Part shown: piece after piece, positions 1 to 11,614 of the stretch
How the letters are laid out: each line of letters starts with the position of its first letter
Position numbering within the stretch: the first letter of the stretch is position 1
Origin: Pyrenophora tritici-repentis
Taxonomy: Eukaryota > Ascomycota > Dothideomycetes > Pleosporales > Pleosporaceae
DNA length: 64,000 nt
Direction: 5' to 3'
Assembly: GCF_003171515.1 (NCBI RefSeq)
Contig: NC_089391.1
Coordinates: 4,650,001-4,714,000 of the forward strand
Position numbers and translations under genes: made by a program
Notes under the pieces: model-generated
What the model saw: the letters and a program-made list of their open reading frames with translations, nothing else
The model's database searches: none
Told to the model about the DNA's origin: nothing

Positions 1-2112
1 AGTGCACTTACTGTAGATACGATCGTCTAATGTCAGCCTTGAGATACAGACAGGAGAAAAGTGGGGAAGAAGTAGACCCTGAGACCCGAGCCTTATGCGT
101 ACACAGGTGTCAAAAAAAACTTGAATACGTGCACAGGTACGGCATCAAGTTTTTCATGATACCCAGGCGCGTAGGGCTTCGCGTTCCATACAAAGACAGC
201 CCTAAGGCATTGAACTTTGGGACCTTGTGCGGACGACAGCCGTACCGTGCCATCCGTATCTTAGCTGCGTGGACCGTATTCTTTGTCTGATACCATAGCC
301 CCAAGAATTCCATTGTTTGAGCCAGCCTCAGAGCCAGCCACCTTTGACAAGTCCTGTGGATAACCGCTCGCTTGTAAACCTTCTCAATGGACTAGCGTTC
401 TGCAAGTGACACTGTTGAGTCATTCCACCATCACAGCGTCACCCACAATGTGGCTTTGTTTTCTGCGACTGCCACGCTGGAGAGGTGGATCGGCTCCACC
501 TCTCAGCTCGCATCTGGAGACGGCCATCGTGGCAGACTTCACGTGTGGCAGGAATCGTCTGGTTGGAGTCGGCGGTTGGCGGAGCGTCTAAACACCGATG
601 CGAACTCGGCCAACAGTACTTTCACTGGAGGCCTGAGTGACGATTTCAACTGGTTAAGGTTCAACCCAGGTACAATGGAGGAACGTTAGGTCCTAGAGTC
701 TGTGTCAATGTGCGAATTCTCCGGCTGCGGGGTTTCCGCGTAGACTCATATGGTACCATGGGTCTCAGTAGAAGTCAGAGTTGGTGTGGGAGACGGCGGC
801 CCTGTGAAAACGTGGTCTCGGTACCTGACGACTCCCAAACCAGCAGGCTGGACCCAGCGAACTCAGAGGTGGCGGTTAAGCTTGCAGAGGGCCGCGGCTG
901 TGCGCTAACGGTTTGAAGTATGTGCCCTGAATTCAATATTGACATGTCGACGCCACGCTCGTGACATGCACCTCACCGGCCTGTTTCGTTTTGACCGACG
1001 TACCAGTCAGGGCTGCACATGTCGAACGCCCGCTGGGTCTGTCAGTGCACCGAAGAATCGAACGACCATGGTAGGCCTTGGGCTGTTCAACCACACAATC
1101 CACGTCCAAAGCTGCAGACATGTGGCACAGCGACACTCATCTCGAAGACAGCGGGCAAGCGCACTGAAGAGAGCTGCGGCGCTACGGAGAGTTTGGAAAA
1201 CAGTACGCGAGGTCCACTACTGAATGCCGGAAAGTGTCAACGTGGGAGGAGGTGTCAATAATTGAGCGGAGACTCACCGAGCACCTGGTAGGAAGATGAC
1301 CTTTCGTCATGTAGGGGTGTTGTCCAGATTCTGCAAAAGCTAGCGTGCTAGCGCTATCTACAGTGGGGGCGCTATTCCCCTCTAGGCGTCAAAGTCTTGG
1401 TGGTGCGGGAACGGTGCATGAAAGCTATCGCATTTGTGGAAATTGGCATAAGCTATCTCCCGCTCCGACATGGCTTCGCTAAAGAGATCAGCGTGACAGC
1501 CAACGAGGCGCGCCGTTCACACGACAAGCTTTAGCCTCAGACGCTCTCCCGTCTCTATTTTCGACTATCTCTGGTCTTGTTTACTGCACGGCAAACAATG
1601 TGATGTACTCGGAGACCGCGATCAGTGAGCTCCCCACTACACCGGTGGGGTGGGATCGTACCATTCCTGAACGCCGCCCCTTGCTCTTGCCCATGTCCAC
1701 TTGATTATGGACCTGACTATGGTACCTGTCGGTCCCGATGAGAATGCAAGCCACAGGCCGCTTGGGCTCATCGTCGTTCCGGAGATCTAGTTCTGTCACT
1801 TAAGCTTACCGCGCTTTCCATCTCGTGCTGGATCAGGCCAAGTTGGCAAGCCCTACGACAAACATGGCGAGCTGGCTACGTACCGCCCAAGTTTCCAAGC
1901 GGCGTCTAGCCATAGCAGTGGCTTGCTGCTAACAACACGAGGCTCGGTTAGAGAATCATCCATGTCTATAGTGAAAGTGCTTCACCATGTATAAGTAACA
2001 TGTCTCTGCTCGTCAATTGAAGTCCTCATCCAAAGCACCTCACAAGCTTCTCAGGTATCTACTCCAACACATCAGTTCTTTCCGGTCATCTCCCTCCACC
2101 AAAACATTCAAG
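1..2112. other. Intergenic, no gene recognised
   Basis: Open frames here are all under 100 codons, overlap in several frames and show no recognisable domain. The last part is the promoter and leader of the secreted-protein gene that starts at 2113. A perfect 10-bp inverted repeat lies at 480-504 and is listed separately. Confidence 0.6.
480..504. repeat. Short perfect hairpin
   Basis: Bases 480-489 (GAGAGGTGGA) are the exact reverse complement of 495-504 (TCCACCTCTC), with a 5-base loop. No gene lies next to it, so a role as terminator or binding site is unproven; it may be chance. Confidence 0.5.
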
Positions 2113-3323
2113 ATGCGCAACACCCTTCTCATCGCTTCTGCTTTCGGCGGCTTGGTTGCTGCCCTACCCCAGAAGATCAACATTGCAGCTGCTGAGGCCG
2201 TCCCAATACCTGCCATCCTGGGCCCCAACCCCACGAAGACTGCTGAGACAAGTACTTACAACCAAGCCGCTGCTACCAAAGCCGCATTTGCAGCAGTTGT
2301 CAATGCTGGTGCCATCGTCAAGGGCACTGGACCTGGAGCTGGAAAGCGTGATGTCAACGTCAACGACGCCTGTGCACTACAGCCTGGAGGGTACGTTGAT
2401 ATATCAAAGATTGAATTTTAGACCGACCGACTAATTCTTTTTATAGTGCTGGATCAGTCCCAGAAGACGACTCTGTTGATGGTTACCTCGCCTCTACAAA
2501 CTCCCTAAGGAAGGCTGCTCGTGAAGCCAGCACTCCCTCCGGCTACACCAAGTCTTTCACTGATCTCACTGGATCCACTGAGCAGATTGGTTACATGACC
2601 TACAAGAACATCGAGGACGGCACATACAACGTGGACCAATGCGCTGCCTTCTGCGACAGTGAGAAGTTCTGTCTTGGTTTCAACATCTTCGCCGAGCGTG
2701 ATCCCAAGTACAATCCTGCACCCGACTGCACCAACCCTCAGCCCATCACCAACATCAAGTGCTCCCTCTACGGATACCCCGTCACTGCCAAGACGGCCAC
2801 CAACCAGGGTCAATGGCGTGAACAATTCCACGTAGTCATCACCGCCAGCAACGGATACTCCAAGCTCGACGGATCTGCTTGCAAGCCCGTCCCTACTGTC
2901 GCTGGGTTCAACGCCCCTGCCAACCTCCCTGCTGCCATCAACGCTCCTCTTATCACCAAGGACGGCTCAGAATACGACACCTACAATGGCATGCGTCTTT
3001 TCAACACCAACCCATACGACCCTTCTCTGTGCGCCGCTGCTTGCCAGGCCCAGACCAACTTCGACAAGAACCACCTCGCCAACGCCAAGGGCGAGTACAA
3101 GCCTTGCAACTTCTTCACCTCCTACATCCTGACTAAGAACGGCGTTCCCCTCGGTACTTACTGCGCTTTGTACACTCAGGCTTGGGGCGCCGACAAGGCT
3201 GTCAACACTGGCTACTTTGACGGTGACGACACCTACTCTGTCATCTGCGCCGCCAGCTACACTGCTACTACCCTGGACAGCGGTGTCCTTCCCTCTGCGC
3301 CTGCGCCTGCTGGTCGCTCTTAG
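2113..3323 (+). CDS. Secreted protein with two PAN/apple-like cysteine modules
   Basis: Two exons, 2113-2390 and 2447-3323, joined in frame give 384 residues. The intron has a GTACGT donor and a TATAG acceptor. The ATG at 2113 was chosen because a clear signal peptide follows (MRNTLLIASAFGG, likely cut after about residue 18). A dibasic Lys78-Arg79 after a Gly/Ala-rich pro-segment looks like a Kex2 site. The mature part has two similar halves, each opening with a CAAxC-type motif (QCAAFCDSEKFC and LCAAACQA) followed by aromatic stretches and further cysteines, as in PAN/apple folds. No catalytic motif is seen. I infer an extracellular or wall-associated binding protein. Family assignment is tentative; secretion is well supported. 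Confidence 0.8.
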
Positions 3324-6152
3324 AGCATATAATGAGTTTGTTTGATGACGGAATGAGGTGGAAGTTTTAATTCTTTTCTGAGAAGTAGTAGATTTAGTAG
3401 ATTCGGTTTTTGGAGGGTAATGATACAATTTATCACCTAAACATAAAACTCATTCTAATGCCTTCGACTCTATTACTTTCTCGCATATCCACCGTGATTC
3501 CAGCATGTTTAGACATGCTCAAAATGGGTACTCGAAGGGAAGAAGGGCTCTCGATGTAGTTTGGAGAGTGTGTGGTGAGCACAAGAGATCAGCAATCAAC
3601 ATGATGCCTCAAGGTACTCAGGCATCGTTTAGAACGCACATCGCTCCTTGTTCGATACTAGTATTCTTTAATCGACTCTCACGTGTTGCAACAGCTACAC
3701 GCTATGTACCTTGGCACTCAATTACATAAGACGGCATATGAGTAATCACGAATCTAGAATATACAGTAGACAACAGACACCTCCAGAGGCGCGTAGAAGT
3801 TAGACCCTAGATATTGTGACAGCACCAAGCCACTACGTCTGAACAAACACCAGCGTCTATCTTGCTCTTCTGGTCTCTAAGCCCACCCAGATCGAGACAG
3901 CATCACTACCCCTAACTCTTCCAGGTGTATCTGACGCTGACTTCAGGGGCAATGAAAGACTACTTCTGACACCCAAACAACTCTTCGGTGATTCCAGAGA
4001 AGGAAGGCGATAAGCCAAGTCACTGCGTATTATCGATTACAGCCACCTTCCGCTTTCACCACCGGAGAAGAGGAAGGTGCCCAACAACTGCATTGAACCT
4101 GCTGTTTCGAGCTATAATCACAAGACGAGCAAAAAGGGGGCCTTTGATATCAATGCCTTGGTGTATCCGAGTTTGTCAGCACAGCAACCACACCTCCATC
4201 CGTCATTTGCGGCCATGAGACTTTGCTGTGTAACAGGCCGACGTCATCGTCTTACAGCCCTATATGCGCGCCCATAATACCGGTATGCTAGTGCTAGTAC
4301 CCTAAACTCCAAGATTACACCCGAGGATCCAAGCTCTACACAAGAAAAGCCCGGGGAAATTACCCGTCACCTATGTGTCATGAAATACTTGGACAGTGTG
4401 GGTAAGCACCTGATAGGCATGTTTGGCGATGACAATGGCCCTTTTTACACTAGTATGTATGTCAAGTATTTTATGACACCCGGGTGCCCGTATCATCTCA
4501 TTCCAGACCCACCCTACGGACATCCAGAATCTGACAGAACTCTGAAAAATCTTGGCTCCCGGACATCTACCAAGCCCGGATGCGGATGCAGAGATTTTTT
4601 CCTTCCAATCCTTCCAGGTTTTCAGATCAGGTGGGGTTCTTTCAATGCGATACATGCCTCGGGACTGAGGGTCAAGTCTTATACCCTTTGATATTGGCCT
4701 AGCCACGTTGTGCCGTGCATTTGAAGCAGGCAAGAAGCTTGATAGAGGCGGCGTGGCGCAAACGGGAAGCTCAAGAAATGAGGGGGATGACGGAGGTATC
4801 AATGTCTGAAACAAGCTCTCGTGGGCCTCGGCTTTGAGAAGGAATGGGGGAGCGTCAGCGGGGTAGAGGACATGAGAGAGAAGACGTCTTGGTATACGAG
4901 AAGAGCTATGTTCATTTCCCTCAAGAATGTAACATCCTTTACTTTATTGTAAGCATGGAAAATGGCAAATACGTGCTGCAGCTTCTCCAGCCACAGCATG
5001 GTGTCAGCATAACGTCTTGTTCTGGAAATACCTAGCCACACACTAGATGCCACCGCTTAAGCCTGGGATAGCCAGCCCAAGGCAAGAATCGTGAAGCTGC
5101 AATCTCGAACGCCGCATCGAAGTCGCGTTACGGCAACGACCCGCCAGACCCGCATAACTAAGCATGTGGAGCCAAACTGCGTGATCGACTCCAGCTTCAG
5201 CGCGGCTGGCAGGTGGAGCCAACCAACAACCCAGCCAGGCCAACCATTTTCGTGTTCTGAGGCAACTAAAGACGGAGACGTACGTATGTTTTGGTGTCCT
5301 CAGCCCTGCAGGCATTAAAACACCTATAACTGAAACAGGTACTCGGGTGTCGGGCTCGCGATGGGGAAGGTGGCATGGCAAGACCAACGGGGCGGAGCAA
5401 GCAAAGAACAAGGACGCAGAAACGAGGCGTGGAACACCATCGTATTGTGCTCAAGGGCGCCTTAGCGACACTATGCGTTTCTTGCAATGGAATCCAAGGC
5501 GCGGGATTTGATCGCTTCTCCTCAATAACCCACATGCGGAATGTCGCCATAACGCCGCATGTCGCGACGTTGCGAACCCCAGAAGTTAGCAAAAGAGACA
5601 CTATACAAGATTGACCAAGAGCCGCCAACCAACCACCACCACCATTGCGCCCTAACGATTTGTCAAGTCAAAAACTCTATTTTGTCCTGACAAAAAACTC
5701 GATCCGGACACCCGAATAATACCAAACTCATTCCGTGCCCGGCGCAGCGGTTAGGTGCTGCCCCACTTACTTCCAATCATGGCGAACCGTGTTCAAGTAA
5801 GCGGTGCCAGCGTACGGGCGTCGTTTCAACACCATCTGTAACCTCATGGTGCGGCAAGATTGCGAAACAACAGCAGCAGACCCGCATGAAGGCCAACACC
5901 TTCCACCCTAATTTAATAAAACGCTTTCCGCGTGCCTATTCCAACGGATAGGTTTTTGGGGTTATAAGAAAACGCGTATAGGCGGTTCTCCAAATTTTTT
6001 TACCATCGCGGTTAACACTAGATTCGATCTGAGCCAAACGCATCAACACCCCCAGAAAGACAAAAAAGAAATACTTACACATACCCTCGTTGCCTAAAAT
6101 TAAATTACCTCACGGTCATTTTATTCTACACATATCACACCATCCTTTCAAG
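3324..6152. other. Intergenic, no gene recognised
   Basis: Only short, overlapping open frames on both strands are present, and none starts with a signal peptide or shows a family motif. The AT-rich last 200 bases are the probable promoter and leader of the CFEM gene. Confidence 0.55.
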
Positions 6153-6637
6153 ATGCGTTACACAGTTCCTCTTATCTTAATGGCGGCCGTGGTTGTCCTT
6201 GCTTCGCCTGTCACATCCACATCCATAGCTGTATCGCGGAAAGCAGCACCTCCTCCACCACCGGGACCACCTGGACCTAAAGGAGGGCCTATGATGATGA
6301 AGCCTGGAGGACCCGGTATTGGTGGAAGTGTGGCGAACGTTGGACCATGCCCAGTAAGTTGCATACACACTACTGGCAATATGTAAATACGATGTACTGA
6401 CGACATACCCAGATGGATTGCTGGAACCAAGCTGCAGCAACTGCAGGCTGCGACCCCAACGTAGACGATAAATGCCTGTGCGGTCCATTCTTCGACGCAG
6501 TGACAAAATGCACAGCGGCAGCGTGTAGCATTGGAGAAAACCTCTGTAAGCCATCTCCAATGATGAGTCCATGAGAAAGCGGAATGCTAACAATTTTGGC
6601 AGCGGCATTGAACGTATTAAACCCCCCTTGTCAATAG
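6153..6637 (+). CDS. Small secreted CFEM-domain protein with collagen-like linker
   Basis: Three exons, 6153-6353, 6413-6545 and 6603-6637, give 122 residues. The introns have GTAAGT and GTAAGC donors, and the second has a GCTAAC branch site. Residues 1-22 form a signal peptide (MRYTVPLILMAAVVVLAS). A Pro/Gly-rich tract with GPPGPKG follows. The C-terminal half holds eight cysteines spaced C-x3-C-x9-C-x7-C-x-C-x9-C-x4-C-x15-C, with Asp just before the DKCLC segment, which is the CFEM pattern. CFEM proteins are extracellular or GPI-linked and some bind haem or act at host surfaces. No GPI signal is visible here: the protein ends at the last cysteine plus Gln, so it should be released. The tiny last exon supplies cysteine 8. 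Confidence 0.85.
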
Positions 6638-9600
6638 AAGGGGAAAGAGTCATGTCGGAAAATGTTGTCGATATCCTATGAGATGGAGACAGGCGCCCAG
6701 GGACGGGGTTAATGAAATGAAATCTGTATATCATGGGAAAGACGTTTTCGTGCATGCGAAATCCATTTGCGGACTTGATTGCGATACCAATAATAACTTT
6801 ATGAACCCCACATTTGACCAGCATTGCGATTGTGGCGTCGGCCGTGAGAAGTAGGTTAGTCCGATGAGTGAAATTGGACGGAAAGCGACGGGAACTACAG
6901 AGTCCCAATGTGAGTCTAAAAAGGCTTCAGGTTCCTGGGGTCGACGATGGGCTCGGGAAGTGGAGCAGGGTCGGACGGCACACGCTTGTGGTGTGTGCAA
7001 ACTCTTACGCAGTGATGACACCAACTTGTAACGCAGGCCTAAATGCTGGTGCACCTGCCTCCTGAAGAGGAAGGTATGCGTCCCATTGCTCGTTCCGGAT
7101 TCTTCAAGTGAGCAGTGCGTACATGTCCACGTTGTTACGTACACATGGTTTCGTGGTGTTATGGATTTTCAACCAGACCGGGAAGCAGTTGGGCCAAAGA
7201 CAGTCTGTGCCTATCCAGTGTCATGCTCGGAAGATGCAATATGACAAATGTAGTGACATTGCTGTGGAGAGCGGGAACGGTGCATATCGTGGTCTGCCAG
7301 CTGGCGAAATCGTCCGATGATCGTATCTGGCTATCGCGATTGACGAGATGTGATCACTGTCGTGATTACATCACATCAGATTACAGAAGAAGGTTGCGCG
7401 ATGGTCCAGATAAGAATTTTCAGGGCCGGGGAAGGCTGGAATCTGGAGGGGGATCCACGATGCATACTGGGGCTCACAACATTCGTCATACGTTCCACTC
7501 TGTCTGCATCCAGATTGCCACTAAATGCTTGGCTCTTTCCAGCAACTTCTTGCAGTCGCGTGCTCGGTGTGCAAGATTGGAACGAGAGGGTGTTGGCAAA
7601 CAACACAACCACTACGGCGAGGTTAGGCATAGCAAGTTTCCCCTTGTGCGATGGTGGCGATGTCATCACGGCGATGTCCCTGGATTGTCTAGCCGCAGTC
7701 AACGGCTGCGGGGCCCCAGAGAGCTTATCCGTGGATCAACCGACATGGTCGGGCATGTCTGTTTTGACGCGTAACCTGCTCTTTCAAGATCTGCGACATA
7801 CGTCAGTTGATCAGCCAGACCCTGAAGGTTTTGGCCAAAAAAAAGTGTCGAGGTAAGCACGGGTGATGATCATGTCAGGTTATGACATTATGACATTATG
7901 GCGTGCGAGGAACATGGTGAAAAGGTTTTCAGTGTCTGTCAGCAGGTTCTGTTGGGTGTGCTTCGCTAATGAAGGCCGGTGTATTGGCGGCAACAGTGTT
8001 CCGACATGGAGCGACTGTCACACATGTTATCGGAAGGATAAAGCCCAAAGGCCTAGTCCAGGAACAATGAAACTGTAACACGGTCAATGTCCGCTATGCT
8101 CTTCATAGCGGGCGCGGGAAGTGGAAGAAGGCCGGCATAAAGCAGCGTTTCGGGGCTAGGGAGGTGACGTTGGAAGAACAGTGCTTCCATGAATCCTTCC
8201 ATGAAGGCGTACCTTGCATTCCTCGGAGGACAGGGTGGCAGGAGGCCACTACGGTAGCATTGAGCGGAGCCCCATCTTTGTCAGCGCCGCTTTTCCGAGA
8301 TTCTCCGACACCGCGTTTTATCGTGAGAGGCTCCTCCGCTGGCGCGTGAAATTTCTGTCGGCTCGGCCTAGGGGTACGCTCGGAGGAAGCGACTCCAAAG
8401 CGGGGCGAGCTATTGAGGGGCTAGCTGGAGTCAAAAATTTCTCGAACAAGAGATAAGAATAGCGGATCCGGTGGGAGATTGCAGCGCAACATGTGTATCA
8501 GGCGGTTGCTAAGTAGCAAACCACCATGTGACTATTGTTAGGGAGGCAGCTAGAGCTTAATGCAGTCGATGCAGTCTTGTGTATAGGCAAATTAGCACAA
8601 GTAGCGGACGTCATATCTGCTCGGGACAGGCGGACCGTCGCAGGGCAAAGTCCCCCACGATCTGCTGCGGCAGGGTTCTAGCTGGAGATGGCCAGCCAGG
8701 AGCATGGGTGTGGCGGACCGGCATGGGCTAATACAAGAGCGGCACCGGCGACGATATAGCCAGTCCCCTTGGGCAATAAATAGGGCGATGAAAAGAAGCA
8801 TTGTTGGCATGTGAGATTACCCGGGTGTCGTGAGTGGGAGAGGTCGGCATGTACTGTATAGATTGACCGACTTGGTTTGGCAGAGAGAGGGTGGGTGGCC
8901 GGGTCGATGCATCCAAGGCGGGCCGGACGGTAGGGCAGAACAACGCGGCTTCGTCGCACGGGTGCTCAAACCCCTCAGCATAGGCGCCGGGAGATGCTGC
9001 GATGCTCATCTGATGCTGTGTGAGGAGATGAAGCACGTCGGGGAAGAAGCTGGAAGCCTGCTCCCACTCCCGTACCCCAGGAATTGACAACCCCCACAGC
9101 GACTCGTCGCCCAGGCTGCGGTGAAACACCATCAAGAGCCAGTGGGTAAATCATCAGCGTGATGAGGAGCGTTATTGGCCATGTGACGCAACCAATGGAT
9201 GAACATGTGCGGAAGCGCTCTTGACATGGTCGCAATACATACGTCTACACACGAGGGCGGCCAAGACTAGGCCTATCGGATGGTTAGGGAATGGTGAAAG
9301 ACGGTGGATGCATCCGTCTCCCTGTCCCGGTGTCTCCGCCAGGCAGAGGCGTCTGGTGAGGGGCGTCGTCAGGGGAGGAGACACGGATGCAAATCACAGG
9401 TACGAGGAGTTAATGGAAGGATCAGACTCCATAGGAAGGAGCGCCCGAAAGCGATGGCAGTGGCAGAGTGAGAGCACAAACAAACCCCAGATATGGTGAC
9501 GTCTCCCCATACAAAGCCCAGCTGTCACTGTGCCCTTATCTCTCTCCCCAGCTTCGCTACCCACATAGCCACACGCCCATTTGCACGACGGCCGTCGGCA

Positions 9601-9655
9601 GCCAACGTTGCAGGTTGCACCATCTGACTTGGGTGCCTCACTCTGCGTATAGATG
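6638..9655. other. Intergenic, no convincing gene
   Basis: Two overlapping plus-strand open frames (7115-7774 and 7350-7856) are the longest here, but they compete in different frames, have odd composition and match no family I know. The remainder holds only short open frames. This is likely non-coding upstream sequence of creA. Confidence 0.5.
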
Positions 9656-10280
9656 CCCCATTGCTATAAGTGGTGTTTGGGGGCCCCGGTCGGCTGCTGA
9701 TACACGCTGTACACTCCACAGCCTCACGTAGCCACCTGCAACCTCACGCTTCCCAGCGAGTTCGCTCGCCGACACTCACCGCTGCAAAATTTCAGCTGCA
9801 GAATTCTCACGACTGCAAATTACGTCGTGCGCTCAACCAACGACTACTGCTCCACACGACTGAACCATCTAAAACCAGAGCCCGCCCCCAAGGGCAAGTT
9901 CCGCTTCCACTCCAGTCCACATCATCCACATCCACACGCCCCCAAGGTGATCGCCCAAAAGGACTGCGACGCGCAAAAGTCTCGCTCCAGCGACTCCCTG
10001 CACCCGCTGCACGCCTGCACGCCTGCTCTCCGCAAGTCATCACCCAGGTGCGCAGGGGCCCGCATTTCTTGATACGTCTCCACGACTCGCGCCCCCGAAG
10101 GTAGCCAAGCCGCATTGGCGCACCGCGTTTCTTTCTGCGCGAGCTCCGGCATATCCTCGCCCGCCTCAGCACAGACAGCCCTGACGGCCATCAGTCGACC
10201 CCCACACGCCCGCCTAGTTGATCCATACATATATCCGAGCCCCCATCATCCCCCTTCCCCCAACTTTCACTCTCGGTCAC
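9656..10280 (+). promoter_or_regulatory. AUG-free leader and promoter of creA
   Basis: From 9656 to 10280 the plus strand contains no ATG in any frame, then the creA ATG follows at 10281. The stretch is rich in C and short pyrimidine tracts. A TATA-like GCTATAAG lies at about 9662-9669, so the leader could be close to 590 bases. The lack of upstream AUGs supports both a long transcribed leader and the chosen start. Confidence 0.55.
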
Positions 10281-11614
10281 ATGCAATCCAACTCTGCCTC
10301 GACAGGTTTCGCCAACCTGCTTAATCCCGACACATCTTCTCAACAAGCCTTCCAGCCTACTTCAGCACCAAACTCTTCCATGGCCACTGCCGCCGTCAGC
10401 CTTATGGCGCCTCTACTGCAAAACGCCTCGCAGCAGGAGGAGCCGCGACAGGATCTCCCCAGGCCCTACAAGTGCCCTCTCTGCGACAAGGCCTTTCACC
10501 GTCTGGAGCACCAGACTCGCCATATCCGCACCCACACTGGAGAGAAGCCCCATGCCTGCACTTTCCCCGGCTGCACAAAACGTTTTTCTCGCTCAGACGA
10601 ACTCACCCGGTATGTCGCACCACTGCCCACATGCCACCTTGTCCAATGCTAACACTTCACAGACACTCGAGGATACACAACAACCCCAACTCACGGCGGG
10701 GCAAGGGCCAGTCACACGCTGCTGCCCACCAGGCTGCTGTTGCTGCCGTCCAAGCTGGCCTCATGGAGCCCGGAGGTGGCCTTAGCCACATGATGCCTCC
10801 TCCGTCAAAGCCAATTTCACGTAGCGCCCCAGGCTCGCAACTTGGCTCTCCCAACGTTTCGCCTCCCCACTCGTTCTCAAACTACTCTCCGAGCATGGGC
10901 AACGATTTGGCTGCCTACCACACGGGCGGCTTCAATAGCAACAGCAACAGTCCCAACGGCCTATCTCGCCCCATGGACTTGCTTGCAGACGCAGCGTCAA
11001 GACTAGAGCAGCGCCCGGGCCACTTCTCCCACTCAAGTAGACATCACATTACGAGCGGCTACCACCCGTACGCTAGTCGTCTGCCCGGTCTTTCCCAGTA
11101 TGCCTACTCGTCGCAGCCAATGTCAAGGTCTCACTCGCACGAGGACGACGACCCTTACACACACCGAATGACGAAAAAGTCAAGACCGGGCTCGCCGAAC
11201 TCGACTGCCCCGCCATCGCCCACGTTTTCCCACGATTCTTGCAGCCCCACGCCTGACCACACTCCCCTTGCAACCCCCGCACACTCACCAAGATTACGCC
11301 CGCATGGCTTCAATGACCTCCAGCTACCCCATTTGCGTCATCTGAGCCTCAACCAAAATTTTGTGCCTGCACTCGCGCCAATGGAGCCGTCGACAGAACG
11401 GGAACAACCCTACGTGCCTAGCCAGTCATCTGGCCTGCGCATCGGTGATATCATCTCGAAACCCGAGGGTGCCCAACGCAAATTGCCGGTTCCGCAAGTC
11501 CCCAAGGTGGCCGTACAAGACCTCCTGAACGGCCCTAGCAACAGCGGCTTCTCGTCCGGCAACTCATCGACGACGGCCTCCATGGTCGGCGAAGATCTCT
11601 CGCACCGCAACTAG
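10281..11614 (+). CDS. creA: Carbon catabolite repressor CreA (C2H2 zinc finger)
   Basis: Exons 10281-10609 and 10663-11614 give 426 residues. The intron (GTATGT donor, GCTAAC branch site) splits the codon for Arg110 inside the second finger. Two C2H2 fingers are intact: Cys65/Cys68/His81/His85 and Cys93/Cys98/His111/His115, with the Mig1/CreA-type RLEHQTRH and RSDELTRH helices that read GC-rich SYGGRG boxes. A Ser/Pro/His-rich middle follows, and the C-terminal VAVQDLLN segment is typical of CreA repressors. The N-terminal FANLLNP also fits the family. The role known from the family is glucose repression of genes for alternative carbon sources and wall-degrading enzymes, acting in the nucleus. 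An in-frame non-ATG extension upstream was not used. Confidence 0.95.

Noticed and set aside
5750..5820. GCGCAGCGGTTAGG resembling a tRNA A box
   Set aside because: No cloverleaf could be folded around it; the following bases lack paired anticodon and T-stems.
6177..6908. 243-codon minus-strand open frame
   Set aside because: It lies antisense across the three-exon CFEM gene, has odd Arg/Ser/Trp-rich composition and no motif; the sense gene explains the locus.
7115..7856. Two overlapping plus-strand frames of 219 and 168 codons
   Set aside because: They exclude each other, show no domain, signal peptide or splice logic, and frames of this length arise by chance in this window.
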